Shown: positions 7,871 to 15,331, counted from the first letter of the stretch. The stretch: 31,194 bases of DNA from CAYXWM01 sp964468805 (GCA_964468805.1 CAYXWM010000032.1:1-31194); one strand, 5' to 3'. Made by a program: numbers and translations. Notes: generated by a model not told the origin, from the sequence alone.

Positions 7871-8995
7871 TTAATTCAAACCGCCTTTGAGTTTATATAC
7901 GAAAGCAAGTATTTCGGCTACGGCTTGATATAATTCAGGTGGTATTATACCACCGATTTCGACAGTTGAATAGAGGGTACGTGCCAGTTGGACGTTTTCA
8001 ACTATTTCCACATTGTGTTCTTTTGCAGTTTCGCGAATTTTTTTGGCAATGTTATCTACGCCTTTTGCGACTACATAGGGAGCGTCGGAGACTTCTTTGT
8101 CGTATTTAAGGGCTACGGCGTAATGAGTGGGGTTGGTGATGATAACGTCGGCGTTGGGAACCTGTTGCATCATACGCTTTTGGGACATTTCACGCATACG
8201 CTGTTTAATTTTGCCCTTGATTTGGGGGTTACCTTCGATGGATTTATATTCCTCTTTAATTTCCTGTTTGGACATACGAAGGTCCTTGGTATGGCGAAAA
8301 CGGGTGTACATTACGTCCAGCAACGCAATTATCAGGAAGAGAATACCAACGTTAAGACCAAGCCTCACTATAAGATCGCCCAAATAAACTACAGCCGGCA
8401 TTAAACCCATAAACGCCAGTTGGGGTATATACCGAACCTCGGACTCTATCATAAAGTAGATAGCTGCTATTATAATAGTGAATTTTAAAATAGCCTTAAC
8501 CAAATCAACCAAAATTCTCATGGAAAAAAGCCGTTTAAAGCCTTTTAAGGGGTTTATTTTGGAGAACTTGGGTTTTAAGGCCTTGGGCGTAATTTTCCAG
8601 CCCACCTGGACAAGATTGCTAAAAACGCTTATTCCCATTGAAATGGCAAAAACAGGTAGTGCTATAAGCAAAACCTGTGCAAACAAAAAGACTATATAAT
8701 CGGACATGTATTTTAAGTTGAAAACATTGTCTATATCAGCCACCATGGTGAAATTTAAATGAAAAACAGACTTCATGCTGTTAAACATCATTTCCGCAAA
8801 CAGTTTTAGCCCGAAAAACATGGCTAAAAACAATAATGCCGTGGTGACTTCCGGGCTTTTTGCAACTTGACCTTCTTCACGGGCCTTTTCCCGCTTTCTG
8901 GCGGTAGGTTGTTCCGTCTTTTCGCCTTCGTCGAAGAAGCTTAGGTTAATGGGTATAAGAAAAAGACGGTCTTTATCCCCGGTCGGACAAATCAT
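7871..8995 (-). CDS. flhB: FlhB, flagellar export gate and substrate-specificity switch
   Basis: Membrane protein of the type III flagellar export gate, 374 residues. The cytoplasmic N-terminus (EKTEQPTARKREKAREEGQVAKS, about 25-47) and four membrane segments are followed by a cytoplasmic domain containing NPTH at 288-291. Self-cleavage after Asn288 is known in the family to switch export from rod/hook to filament substrates. The ATG overlaps the fliR stop as ATGA, with AAGGGA as Shine-Dalgarno. The first ~20 residues are not typical, so an internal start cannot be excluded. It is the last flagellar gene here; flhA does not follow. Confidence 0.97.
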   Translation of the reverse strand: MICPTGDKDRLFLIPINLSFFDEGEKTEQPTARKREKAREEGQVAKSPEVTTALLFLAMFFGLKLFAEMMFNSMKSVFHLNFTMVADIDNVFNLKYMSDYIVFLFAQVLLIALPVFAISMGISVFSNLVQVGWKITPKALKPKFSKINPLKGFKRLFSMRILVDLVKAILKFTIIIAAIYFMIESEVRYIPQLAFMGLMPAVVYLGDLIVRLGLNVGILFLIIALLDVMYTRFRHTKDLRMSKQEIKEEYKSIEGNPQIKGKIKQRMREMSQKRMMQQVPNADVIITNPTHYAVALKYDKEVSDAPYVVAKGVDNIAKKIRETAKEHNVEIVENVQLARTLYSTVEIGGIIPPELYQAVAEILAFVYKLKGGLN

Positions 8996-9795
8996 GGAAC
9001 CATTCCCTTAATAATATTAACAACTGCACTGTATGACTCGTTGAACAAAATATTGTAAACATCATAAAATATGGGCATTATCAGATAAAAAACAATTAGC
9101 CCGATAAACAGCTTCAAAGGCATACCAACAACGAAAATATTCATCTGGGGTACAGCCTTAATTAGCAAGCCCAAGGCTATATCTATAATAAGCACCGTGC
9201 CCACCAAAGGCAGGGCAACTTGTACACCGATAACAAAATAGCTTGTAATTACGGTAATTATATAATAAACCACATTGCCATTTCCTATAATCTGTGCCGT
9301 ACCCGGAGGCAGAACTTTGTAGCTGTAGAATATAGCTGAAATAAAGGCATACAGACCGCCTGCTTGGATTAAAAAAATCCCCATCAACAAATACAAAAGA
9401 TTACCCGCAATAGGCACTTGGATTTGCATAATAGGGTCGAATACGGAAACCATTGAAAAACCGATTTGATAATCTATAAGTTGCCCGATAAAATACGCAA
9501 CCGAGAACATTAGGTATACAACCACACCTATGGTAAAACCCACCAAAAACTCTTTCGCCAGAAGAATAATGTATCCTGCTACATTGTTGTCGTAATTTAC
9601 TTGGGTAACCGTGCCCGAAGTAAGGAGCAGGAAGGCTATGGCTACAGACAGGGCTACTTTACCCATAGTGGGTATATATTCACCGGAAAGCACGGGAATT
9701 ATCATTAATATGCCAAATATCCTTACGGCTATCAACAACAGCAGGTCTATATTGTTATAAAAGGCAATCAATGATTGGTCGGCAAGTGCTTCCAT
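8992..9795 (-). CDS. fliR: FliR, flagellar export gate membrane protein
   Basis: 267 residues, nearly all hydrophobic, with about six predicted membrane segments, the usual FliR length. With FliP and FliQ it forms the export channel at the base of the flagellum. The first segment begins at about residue 17 (LLLLIAVRIFGILMIIPV). The Shine-Dalgarno ACGAGGT is about 7 nt before the ATG. Its stop overlaps the flhB start, which matches the known close association of FliR and FlhB. Confidence 0.95.
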   Translation of the reverse strand: MEALADQSLIAFYNNIDLLLLIAVRIFGILMIIPVLSGEYIPTMGKVALSVAIAFLLLTSGTVTQVNYDNNVAGYIILLAKEFLVGFTIGVVVYLMFSVAYFIGQLIDYQIGFSMVSVFDPIMQIQVPIAGNLLYLLMGIFLIQAGGLYAFISAIFYSYKVLPPGTAQIIGNGNVVYYIITVITSYFVIGVQVALPLVGTVLIIDIALGLLIKAVPQMNIFVVGMPLKLFIGLIVFYLIMPIFYDVYNILFNESYSAVVNIIKGMVP

Positions 9796-9861
9796 GGGTA
9801 ACCTCGTATTTTTTAGTGTTCGAAGGGCAAATTATATAATACATTTATAGCTTAATAAATA

Positions 9862-10134
9862 TTAAGGGATAATAAAGTCTTGCATTTTGCTAAAGAGATT
9901 TATAATAAATTGTTGCAAATTAGAAAGCATAAATGCACCGAATATCATTAAGGATACAAGCACCGCAACGATTTTGGGAACAAAGGCAAGGGTGGGCTCT
10001 TGGATAGATGTAACCGTTTGAAAGATACTGACGATAACACCCACAATCAAACCCATAAGCAAAGGAGGAGCCGAGACCACAATTACGGTAATCAAGCTTT
10101 CCTGCACAAGACTGATAATGGTATCTTGATTCAT
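9862..10134 (-). CDS. fliQ: FliQ, flagellar export gate membrane protein
   Basis: 90 residues with two long hydrophobic helices (about 15-37 and 50-73), the family size and layout. It packs around FliP and FliR in the export gate. The Shine-Dalgarno is weak (AAGAG...). It lies 88 nt after fliP and 66 nt before fliR. Confidence 0.95.
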   Translation of the reverse strand: MNQDTIISLVQESLITVIVVSAPPLLMGLIVGVIVSIFQTVTSIQEPTLAFVPKIVAVLVSLMIFGAFMLSNLQQFIINLFSKMQDFIIP

Positions 10135-10222
10135 AGCATCGCTCTTTTCCGAAGGACAATGTTAACGGTGCAAAACCGCAACTGTGATTGTTTTGTAATG
10201 AGTAAAGCTTTCTCCCGGTAGG

Positions 10223-10978
10223 TTAAACCATTTTGAAAGTTTTAATCAGGTTCTCGATTACCAAACTCCAACCGTCTACCATAACAAACAGCAAGATTTT
10301 AAAGGGCAGCGAAATCATTGCCGGCGGCAACATCATCATACCCATTGCCATGAGAACCGAGGCAACTATCATATCTATAACTATAAAGGGCAAAAACAAA
10401 ATAAAGCCTATTTGAAAGCCCTTTGTCAGTTCGCCCAATATATAAGCCGGAATAAGCACCCTTGTCGGTATAGGGTCGTTAACGGAAAGGCTTTCTCCCG
10501 AAAGCTCCACAAACAAAGCCAAATCCTTGTTATTTACCTGCTTCAACATAAATCCCCGTATAGGCTCCATGGCGTTGGTCATGGCCTCCTGTTGGCTTAT
10601 CTGCCCGGCGGAATAAGGAGCCAATGCCTTATCGTTTATGGTTTGCAAGGTAGGACCCATCAAAAACAGCGTCAAAAACAAAGATAAGCCTATCAAAATT
10701 TGATTGGGCGGCATTTGCTGAGTTCCCAATGCCGATCGTAAAAAGTGCATTACTATGATTATACGGGTAAAGCACGTTAAAACTATGAGTAATGAGGGTA
10801 GGAGCGTAATAAGAGCTAAAAGAAATATTATTTGCAAGGTATTGACAACGTCAGTGGGGTTATCCGAAGAGCCCACGTTTATGCCCATAGTAGGCAGGGT
10901 CGTTTCTGCGGCAAATACCGTAACGCCCGTTAAAACCACCGTTAATGCAAGCAAACAAAGAAACAGAATTTTTTTCAT
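10223..10978 (-). CDS. fliP: FliP, flagellar export gate pore protein
   Basis: 251 residues. A cleavable-looking signal peptide (1-23, ending VFA-AE) is followed by four membrane segments and a periplasmic-side region. The conserved stretch LTCFTRIIIVMHFLRSALGTQ is typical of FliP, which forms the pore of the export gate. It lies 13 nt after fliO in the fliO-P-Q-R-flhB run. Confidence 0.97.
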   Translation of the reverse strand: MKKILFLCLLALTVVLTGVTVFAAETTLPTMGINVGSSDNPTDVVNTLQIIFLLALITLLPSLLIVLTCFTRIIIVMHFLRSALGTQQMPPNQILIGLSLFLTLFLMGPTLQTINDKALAPYSAGQISQQEAMTNAMEPIRGFMLKQVNNKDLALFVELSGESLSVNDPIPTRVLIPAYILGELTKGFQIGFILFLPFIVIDMIVASVLMAMGMMMLPPAMISLPFKILLFVMVDGWSLVIENLIKTFKMV

Positions 10979-10991
10979 GAATTACACTCCA

Positions 10992-11384
10992 TCAAGAGTC
11001 TTTTTTCTTTGGCAGCAATCGGTTGAGATATTTTTCAAAAGGATTTGACTGCACAGGTTCACCGGTTACAAGGTCGTCCGGCGAGACTTCTGTCAAAAAA
11101 GTTATTTTTTCTTTGGTTACTCCCAATAAAATGTACTTGTCTGCCGCTTTAACAAGCTGAACCGAGGATTGAAACCCCAGGCTAACGGATTCCAAAACCT
11201 TTATGTTACCCTTAGCCTGTCGGACAACCCTTGTAGAAGAAGCAATCCACTTGGTGGAATAATAAGCCAAAATCAGCACAAAAACAAACGCAAGTGCCGT
11301 TGAAAACAATTGCCCTATAAAAGCAAAATTGTTCGTTACGGGAACATCCGGGGGATTGGTAACCACCGATAATAAAAACAACAT
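10992..11384 (-). CDS. fliO: FliO (FliZ-type) flagellar biosynthesis protein
   Basis: 130 residues: a short N-terminus, one membrane segment (about 24-44), then a basic cytoplasmic domain (conserved region around residues 65-95, VLESVSLG...DKYILLGVT). FliO helps assemble the FliP pore. Sequence conservation is low in this family; the call rests on size, topology, the domain and its place between cheY and fliP. It starts 3 nt after the cheY stop with a weak AGGT, suggesting coupling to cheY. Confidence 0.88.
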   Translation of the reverse strand: MLFLLSVVTNPPDVPVTNNFAFIGQLFSTALAFVFVLILAYYSTKWIASSTRVVRQAKGNIKVLESVSLGFQSSVQLVKAADKYILLGVTKEKITFLTEVSPDDLVTGEPVQSNPFEKYLNRLLPKKKDS

Positions 11385-11387
11385 ATG

Positions 11388-11753
11388 TTAACCTATTACT
11401 TTTTGTACCGCCTCTATAACGCGGTCGGGTTGGAAAGGCTTAACGATAAAGTCTCTGGCACCGGCTTGGATTGATTCGATAACCATAGCCTGTTGACCCA
11501 TAGCGGAACACATAACGATAACTGCGTTGGGATCCACCGCTTTGATTCCCTTAGCCGCCTGGATTCCGTCCATTTCGGGCATAGTTATATCCAAAATTAC
11601 CAGACCGGGTTTAAGTTCTTTATACTTTTCAATGGCTTTGAGGCCGTTTTCGGCTTCACCAACAACGTTATAGCCGTTTTTGGTAAGAATGTCTTTTAAC
11701 ATCATACGCATAAATGCTGCGTCGTCAACCAAAAGAATAGTTTTATCTGACAT
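11388..11753 (-). CDS. cheY: CheY chemotaxis response regulator
   Basis: A single receiver domain of 121 residues with no output domain. The acidic pair is D10/D11, the phosphoacceptor D55 (in LVILDITMPEMDG), the conserved hydroxyl residue is S83 and the lysine K105. Phosphorylated CheY binds FliM/FliY at the motor switch. Both of those proteins, encoded just upstream, carry the N-terminal CheY-binding motif (LSQxEI). It has a strong GAGGAGTGG site. Its transcript would start with the long structured leader at 11796-11966, so cheY and the genes after it may be controlled separately from fliM-fliY. Confidence 0.97.
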   Translation of the reverse strand: MSDKTILLVDDAAFMRMMLKDILTKNGYNVVGEAENGLKAIEKYKELKPGLVILDITMPEMDGIQAAKGIKAVDPNAVIVMCSAMGQQAMVIESIQAGARDFIVKPFQPDRVIEAVQKVIG

Positions 11754-11795
11754 TTTATTCCACTCCTCTTACTTTGTTTTTCCAAAGCATTCTTT

Positions 11796-11841
11796 AAAAA
11801 AATACCGGGAGATTATTGAATTATCACATAATCAAACCGGT
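11796..11841 (-). terminator. Intrinsic terminator in the cheY leader, overlapping a competing stem
   Basis: On the minus strand ACCGG (11841-11837) pairs with CCGGT (11808-11804), and GATTAT (11833-11828) with ATAATC (11816-11811), separated by a small internal loop, with an 11-nt loop. A run of seven T (11802-11796) follows one base later. The 5' arm lies inside the 3' strand of the closing stem of the upstream RNA domain, so both cannot form together. It ends 43 nt before the cheY ATG. Confidence 0.75.
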
Positions 11842-11957
11842 TAAGTTAGCCGGTGTTCCGCTTGCCCGCTCTAAGGCTATACTTAATTTTTACTGTTCCT
11901 TGTGAAATTAAGTATATAAGGGAGACTCTTATAATCTAAGATTATCCCAACCGGTTT
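11834..11957 (-). ncRNA. Candidate structured leader RNA (riboswitch or attenuator) of cheY, class not recognised
   Basis: The minus-strand RNA forms a multi-branched domain. P1 pairs 11949-11957 with 11834-11842 (9 bp, perfect). P2 is GGGA...TCCC (about 11947-11919) around a small hairpin ATAATC/GATTAT. P3 pairs 11905-11916 with 11878-11889 (12 bp, perfect; 15-nt loop 11890-11904). P4 pairs 11866-11870 with 11848-11853 (one bulge). A promoter-like sequence ends about 16 nt upstream and an intrinsic terminator follows that shares the P1 3' strand. Stabilising P1 would prevent termination, so the device would be an ON switch. I compared it by eye with the core motifs of c-di-GMP-I/II, SAM, cobalamin, TPP, FMN, glycine, T-box and ZTP RNAs and found no match. 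Confidence 0.6.
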
Positions 11958-11972
11958 TGTTGCTTAATAAAA

Positions 11973-12002
11973 ATTATACTATAATATTTTTATATTTGGC
12001 AA
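11973..12002 (-). promoter_or_regulatory. Probable sigma-A promoter of the cheY leader
   Basis: TTGCCA (11997-12002) and a perfect TATAAT (11973-11978) are 18 nt apart on the minus strand. The predicted start near 11966 would place the P1 stem of the leader domain at the 5' end of the transcript. Confidence 0.6.
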
Positions 12003-12022
12003 TTAATTCTATTAACCTATTA

Positions 12023-12051
12023 AATATATAGCTAAATCCGGATTTGGTCAA
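12023..12051 (-). promoter_or_regulatory. Second possible sigma-A promoter with palindromic spacer
   Basis: TTGACC (12046-12051) and TATATT (12023-12028) are 17 nt apart on the minus strand. The spacer contains the perfect 12-bp palindrome AAATCCGGATTT (12034-12045), which would suit a dimeric regulator. The predicted start is about 50 nt upstream of the other cheY promoter. Confidence 0.45.
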
Positions 12052-12326
12052 TAGCTGACTTGCACTACAATATATTTTTTGGTAAAAATTTAAAGAGGTT
12101 TGGTATATTTAATAAAGCAAATCATGCATTAATTTTCAATACTATACCGTAAAAAACATTTTGTTAATTTTTCCCTGAAATAAAATTTGCAATTATGTAG
12201 TTTTGTTAAACAGATTAGTCATCAAATCTACATAAATAAGTTTAAGTAACTGTCATTTACGGGCAGCAGAGTTATCCCCATATCCCAAAAGATTAGGGAT
12301 AAACTCCGTTGTAATACTGCTTATAT
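12052..12326. other. AT-rich gene-free part of the fliY-cheY gap with hairpins
   Basis: No coding frame is supported here. Two hairpins stand out. One lies at 12195-12233 (ATGTAG/CTACAT around AGATT/AATCT). The other, just after the fliY stop, pairs GAGTTATCCC (12269-12278) with GGGATAAACTC (12296-12306), one base bulged. An inner ATCCC (12282-12286) competes for the same GGGAT. No T-run follows, so neither is a clear terminator. Confidence 0.4.
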
Positions 12327-13607
12327 TTATATTCTTTGCTCAACACTGATAATATCCGTTATTCTGATACCGAAGTTTTCATCGATTACAACAACTTCGC
12401 CCTTGGCAACGAATTTACCGTTTACAAGAATGTCTATGGGTTCACCGGCCACTTTATCCAGTTCGATAATAGTACCGGGGGTAAATTCCAATATATCTTT
12501 GATTTTCTTGTGAGTTCTTCCCAATTCTACCGAAACTTCCAACGGAACGTCCATTATGATTTCGATATTTTCTTTTTGTTGGGCTACAGAACTAATGTCA
12601 AAGTTTTGGAACTGTACCGGCTGTACATTAACGTTTTGCGGCGGCGGATACATAGGTTGCTGCGGATACGGTTGATAAGCCGGTTGTTGATACATAGGTT
12701 GGGGTTGCTGATACTGCTGTTGAGGATAAGGCGGTTGTTGATATTGTTGTTGAGGTACAACCGGCGGCTGCTCATACATCATTTGAGGTTGTTGCGGAGG
12801 AGCTTGCACCGGAGCCGGTTGGGGTTGTTGAACTTCCATTTTGGGCACCTCTATTTCAGCCGCTAACTTGGGCAATGAAGTCTTTTCTTGTTCCTTCATC
12901 ATATCGTCCATTAATTTGCTTACAATTTCTTTAGCAAACTGAACGGGCAGAACTTGCATAATTTCGCTGTCTATCAAGGTGCCTATCGTCATTCTGAACG
13001 TGATACAAGCCAGGATATCGTCCTTTTTAAATTCTATGTCTCTAAGCGATTCATCATCCGGAAAGTTCAATTCAAAAGGATGCGGCGTATCTATATCTAT
13101 TTTTTGTTTGACCAAAGAAGAAATTGAGGTGGCAGATGAGCCAACCATTTGGTTCATGGCTTCACCGATAGCACTCATATCTATCTCGGACAGGTTTTCA
13201 TCGTCTCCGACATCACCGTCACCACCCATCATAAGGTTGGATATGACTTTAACGTCGTGGCGTTTTAAAATTAAAATATTAGAGCCTTTGAGGCCTTCTT
13301 TATAATCTACACGGATACCTACGCAAGGTCTGTCATAACTTTGAGCAAGTTGTTCCCAGGTAAAAATCAAAACTCGAGGAGTGGTAATGGAGACTCTGTG
13401 TCCCAGCAAAGCAAAGAGGGTAGTTGCGGAAGTCCCCATGCTTATATTACCAATTTCCCCCAGGATATCCTTTTCTTCCAAGGATAGTGCGTCGTCTAAA
13501 TTTCCTGCGGGAGACGAATCCGTATTTGCAGCGGTATTGTCATCACTGCCTGTAAACGCTTCACCTAACAAAGCATTTATTTCCTCTTGAGAAAGCATGT
13601 CGCCCAT
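12327..13607 (-). CDS. fliY: FliY, switch protein with CheC-type phosphatase and FliN domains
   Basis: 426 residues. The N-terminal motif LSQEEINALL (5-14) is the CheY-P binding helix. The CheC-like region has two intact active-site signatures of the form [D/S]xxxExxN-x22-P: D47/E51/N54/P77 and S145/E149/N152/P175, so CheY-P phosphatase activity is expected. A Pro/Gln/Tyr-rich linker (about 259-334) follows, then the FliN/SpoA domain (about 347-424) that builds the C ring. The SD GGAGG lies in the end of fliM, about 10 nt before the ATG. A 573-nt gap separates it from cheY. Confidence 0.96.
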   Translation of the reverse strand: MGDMLSQEEINALLGEAFTGSDDNTAANTDSSPAGNLDDALSLEEKDILGEIGNISMGTSATTLFALLGHRVSITTPRVLIFTWEQLAQSYDRPCVGIRVDYKEGLKGSNILILKRHDVKVISNLMMGGDGDVGDDENLSEIDMSAIGEAMNQMVGSSATSISSLVKQKIDIDTPHPFELNFPDDESLRDIEFKKDDILACITFRMTIGTLIDSEIMQVLPVQFAKEIVSKLMDDMMKEQEKTSLPKLAAEIEVPKMEVQQPQPAPVQAPPQQPQMMYEQPPVVPQQQYQQPPYPQQQYQQPQPMYQQPAYQPYPQQPMYPPPQNVNVQPVQFQNFDISSVAQQKENIEIIMDVPLEVSVELGRTHKKIKDILEFTPGTIIELDKVAGEPIDILVNGKFVAKGEVVVIDENFGIRITDIISVEQRI

Positions 13608-13613
13608 AGCATT

Positions 13614-14597
13614 TTATTCCTCCTTCCCTGCCAACGATGTAATGGAAACCGCCATTTTTCCTCTGCTAATGCCCGGTTTTCCATGAAATTTATTGAGACT
13701 GCCTACCATTACATTTAAATCTGTTGATATATAGGAATCAAGAGGAATTATATCACCAACTTGAAGATTGATAAAGTCATTTACCGTAATGTTGGTTTTA
13801 CCTATAACCACCGAAACGGGAACAAGAGCTTTTTCAAGTTGCTTCTCAAGATCCAATTGATAATTTTCGTCGTCGTCCTGTTCGATTTGAGCGAACCAGA
13901 ATTTTGTGTTCAAGCGTTCCATAATGGGTTCCAAAACAAAGTGCGGTAAGCAGAAATTTAAGTACCCTTCGGAACTGCCTATTTTTATGTTTAATGAAAC
14001 CAAAACTATCATTTCGTTGGGAGAAATAATTTGAGCGAATTGAGAATTGGTTTCGATTTTTTCCAAGGTCGGTTGTAAAAGGACCACATTTTCCCAAGGT
14101 TCTACCAAATAGCCTATCATTTGGGAAACTACCCTGTCCAAAAGAATTTTCTCTATTTCGGAAAAATCCCGAATCTTTTTCATGGACACGCCGGGTCCGC
14201 CGAGGATTCTGTCTATAATAGAATAACCTATGTTAGTGGACATTTCAAGCAGTATGGAGCCTTTAAGGGGTTTATACTCCACAACGGCCAAAATAACCGG
14301 GTTGACCATTGCATTGTCAAATTCTTTGTAGGTTATTTGCTCGGCAGTGGAAATTTCAATATTGCACGAAGTTCTCAAATATGCGGTTAAAAAGGATGAG
14401 AGCAACCTTGCATAGTTATCGAAGATAATCTCTAAGGTACGCAATTGCTCTTTGTTGAACTTTGACGGCTTTGCAAAGTCATATTCTCGAACAACGTTGC
14501 CTTTCGGCTTTGCTTCCAATATAATGTCTTGCGTGTTTCCGCTGGATAAGTCGCTTAACAGCTTATCTATCTCTGCCTGAGATAAAATCTCGCCCAT
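13614..14597 (-). CDS. fliM: FliM, flagellar motor switch protein
   Basis: 327 residues. The N-terminus LSQAEIDKLL (5-14) is the CheY-P binding motif. The middle domain contains the GGxG-type stretch LGGPGVSM that contacts FliG, and the C-terminal SpoA domain pairs with FliN/FliY in the C ring. The SD AGGTGGTGAG precedes the ATG. The stop is 6 nt before the fliY start and the fliY ribosome-binding site is inside the last fliM codons. Confidence 0.97.
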   Translation of the reverse strand: MGEILSQAEIDKLLSDLSSGNTQDIILEAKPKGNVVREYDFAKPSKFNKEQLRTLEIIFDNYARLLSSFLTAYLRTSCNIEISTAEQITYKEFDNAMVNPVILAVVEYKPLKGSILLEMSTNIGYSIIDRILGGPGVSMKKIRDFSEIEKILLDRVVSQMIGYLVEPWENVVLLQPTLEKIETNSQFAQIISPNEMIVLVSLNIKIGSSEGYLNFCLPHFVLEPIMERLNTKFWFAQIEQDDDENYQLDLEKQLEKALVPVSVVIGKTNITVNDFINLQVGDIIPLDSYISTDLNVMVGSLNKFHGKPGISRGKMAVSITSLAGKEE

Positions 14598-14641
14598 TTT
14601 CTCACCACCTACAACCCTTGAGGGATAGCTTAGTATAGGGC

Positions 14642-14658
14642 CGGGGCTAAAAGCCCCG
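14642..14658. other. GC-rich hairpin in the fliL-fliM gap
   Basis: CGGGGCT and AGCCCCG (7 bp, perfect, 3-nt loop). No T-run follows on the minus strand, so it is not a standard terminator. It could stabilise or be cut in the mRNA between fliL and fliM. Confidence 0.5.
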
Positions 14659-14689
14659 ATTCCCCAAATATTTGTCTGTCGTTATTATG

Positions 14690-15193
14690 TTATTGAACTA
14701 TAAAATCATCGATATATACGTCTACCAAAAGATTGTTTTGGAATATATCCTGTAATTCGGATAAAAGATCGTCTCTCAAAACGGAGGGTCCGTCAGGACG
14801 GTTCATTTGGGAGTAGGTCTTGCTTCGTATAACGCTTAAAGCTGAATTACGAATGATAACTTCCTTTGCTTTGAGCAAATCCACAAACTTTGTACTTTCC
14901 TCTTTTTGAGTATTGTTGACGCCAAGCTGAATACCCACTCTTATAATGTGTTCCAAACCGTCTTGGTCCACTGCAAGGTTAGTGTTTATAACGCCCTCAA
15001 GAGGGATAATATCGATTTGTTCGGGTTTTAGGGTTGTGGTCTGGGGAAAAACAGGCCCCTCCTGTTGCTTTTGGCCACCCATAGCGTTAAGAAATAAAAA
15101 TGATACGGTTGCAATCGCCCCCAATAACAAAACCAGCAGAGCGATTATAATTATCATCATTGTTTTGTTGTTTCCGGTCTTTCCGGTTTCCAT
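14690..15193 (-). CDS. fliL: FliL, stator-associated membrane protein
   Basis: 167 residues: a short cytoplasmic N-terminus, one membrane segment (about 13-36) and an extracytoplasmic domain, the FliL layout. FliL supports stator units around the basal body. The C-terminal VDVYIDDFIVQ is typical of the family. It sits between motB and fliM with its own probable promoter (15303-15331). GGGGAG lies about 11 nt before the ATG, rather far, and a hairpin covers the region just upstream. Confidence 0.93.
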   Translation of the reverse strand: METGKTGNNKTMMIIIIALLVLLLGAIATVSFLFLNAMGGQKQQEGPVFPQTTTLKPEQIDIIPLEGVINTNLAVDQDGLEHIIRVGIQLGVNNTQKEESTKFVDLLKAKEVIIRNSALSVIRSKTYSQMNRPDGPSVLRDDLLSELQDIFQNNLLVDVYIDDFIVQ

Positions 15194-15217
15194 AATTCTC
15201 TTTTCTCCCCTTTTCTG

Positions 15218-15256
15218 CGGGTTATAAGCAAAACCCGGGTGTCCTTATAAACCCGG
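15218..15256 (-). promoter_or_regulatory. Alternative hairpins just upstream of the fliL ribosome-binding site
   Basis: On the mRNA CGGGTTTATAAG (15255-15244) can pair with CTTATAACCCG (15228-15218), one base bulged. Alternatively CCGGGT (15256-15251) can pair with ACCCGG (15240-15235). The two folds share the first arm, so they exclude each other. The GGGGAG of fliL is about 7 nt further on. Confidence 0.4.
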
Positions 15257-15302
15257 CAATTGGTTTTAAAAGAAGCTTATTAAAACAATCTTGCTCTCAA
15301 TG

Positions 15303-15331
15303 ATAATAAACCAAGCTACAAATACGGTCAA
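15303..15331 (-). promoter_or_regulatory. Probable sigma-A promoter of fliL-fliM-fliY
   Basis: TTGACC (15326-15331) and TATTAT (15303-15308) with a 17-nt spacer on the minus strand, each five of six to consensus. Predicted start near 15296, leaving a leader of about 100 nt before fliL. Confidence 0.65.

Noticed and set aside
11834..11957. Reading the cheY leader domain as a c-di-GMP riboswitch because of the motility context
   Set aside because: The expected core elements of c-di-GMP-I (GGCAAACC, ACGCAAAGCC, tetraloop receptor) and c-di-GMP-II were looked for by eye and not found.
12658..12780. The Gln/Pro repeat DNA in fliY as a CRISPR array or satellite
   Set aside because: The units are short, imperfect and in frame, coding for a low-complexity linker.
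14642..14658. The GC-rich hairpin between fliL and fliM as a terminator
   Set aside because: No T-run follows on the transcribed strand; it is kept only as a hairpin.
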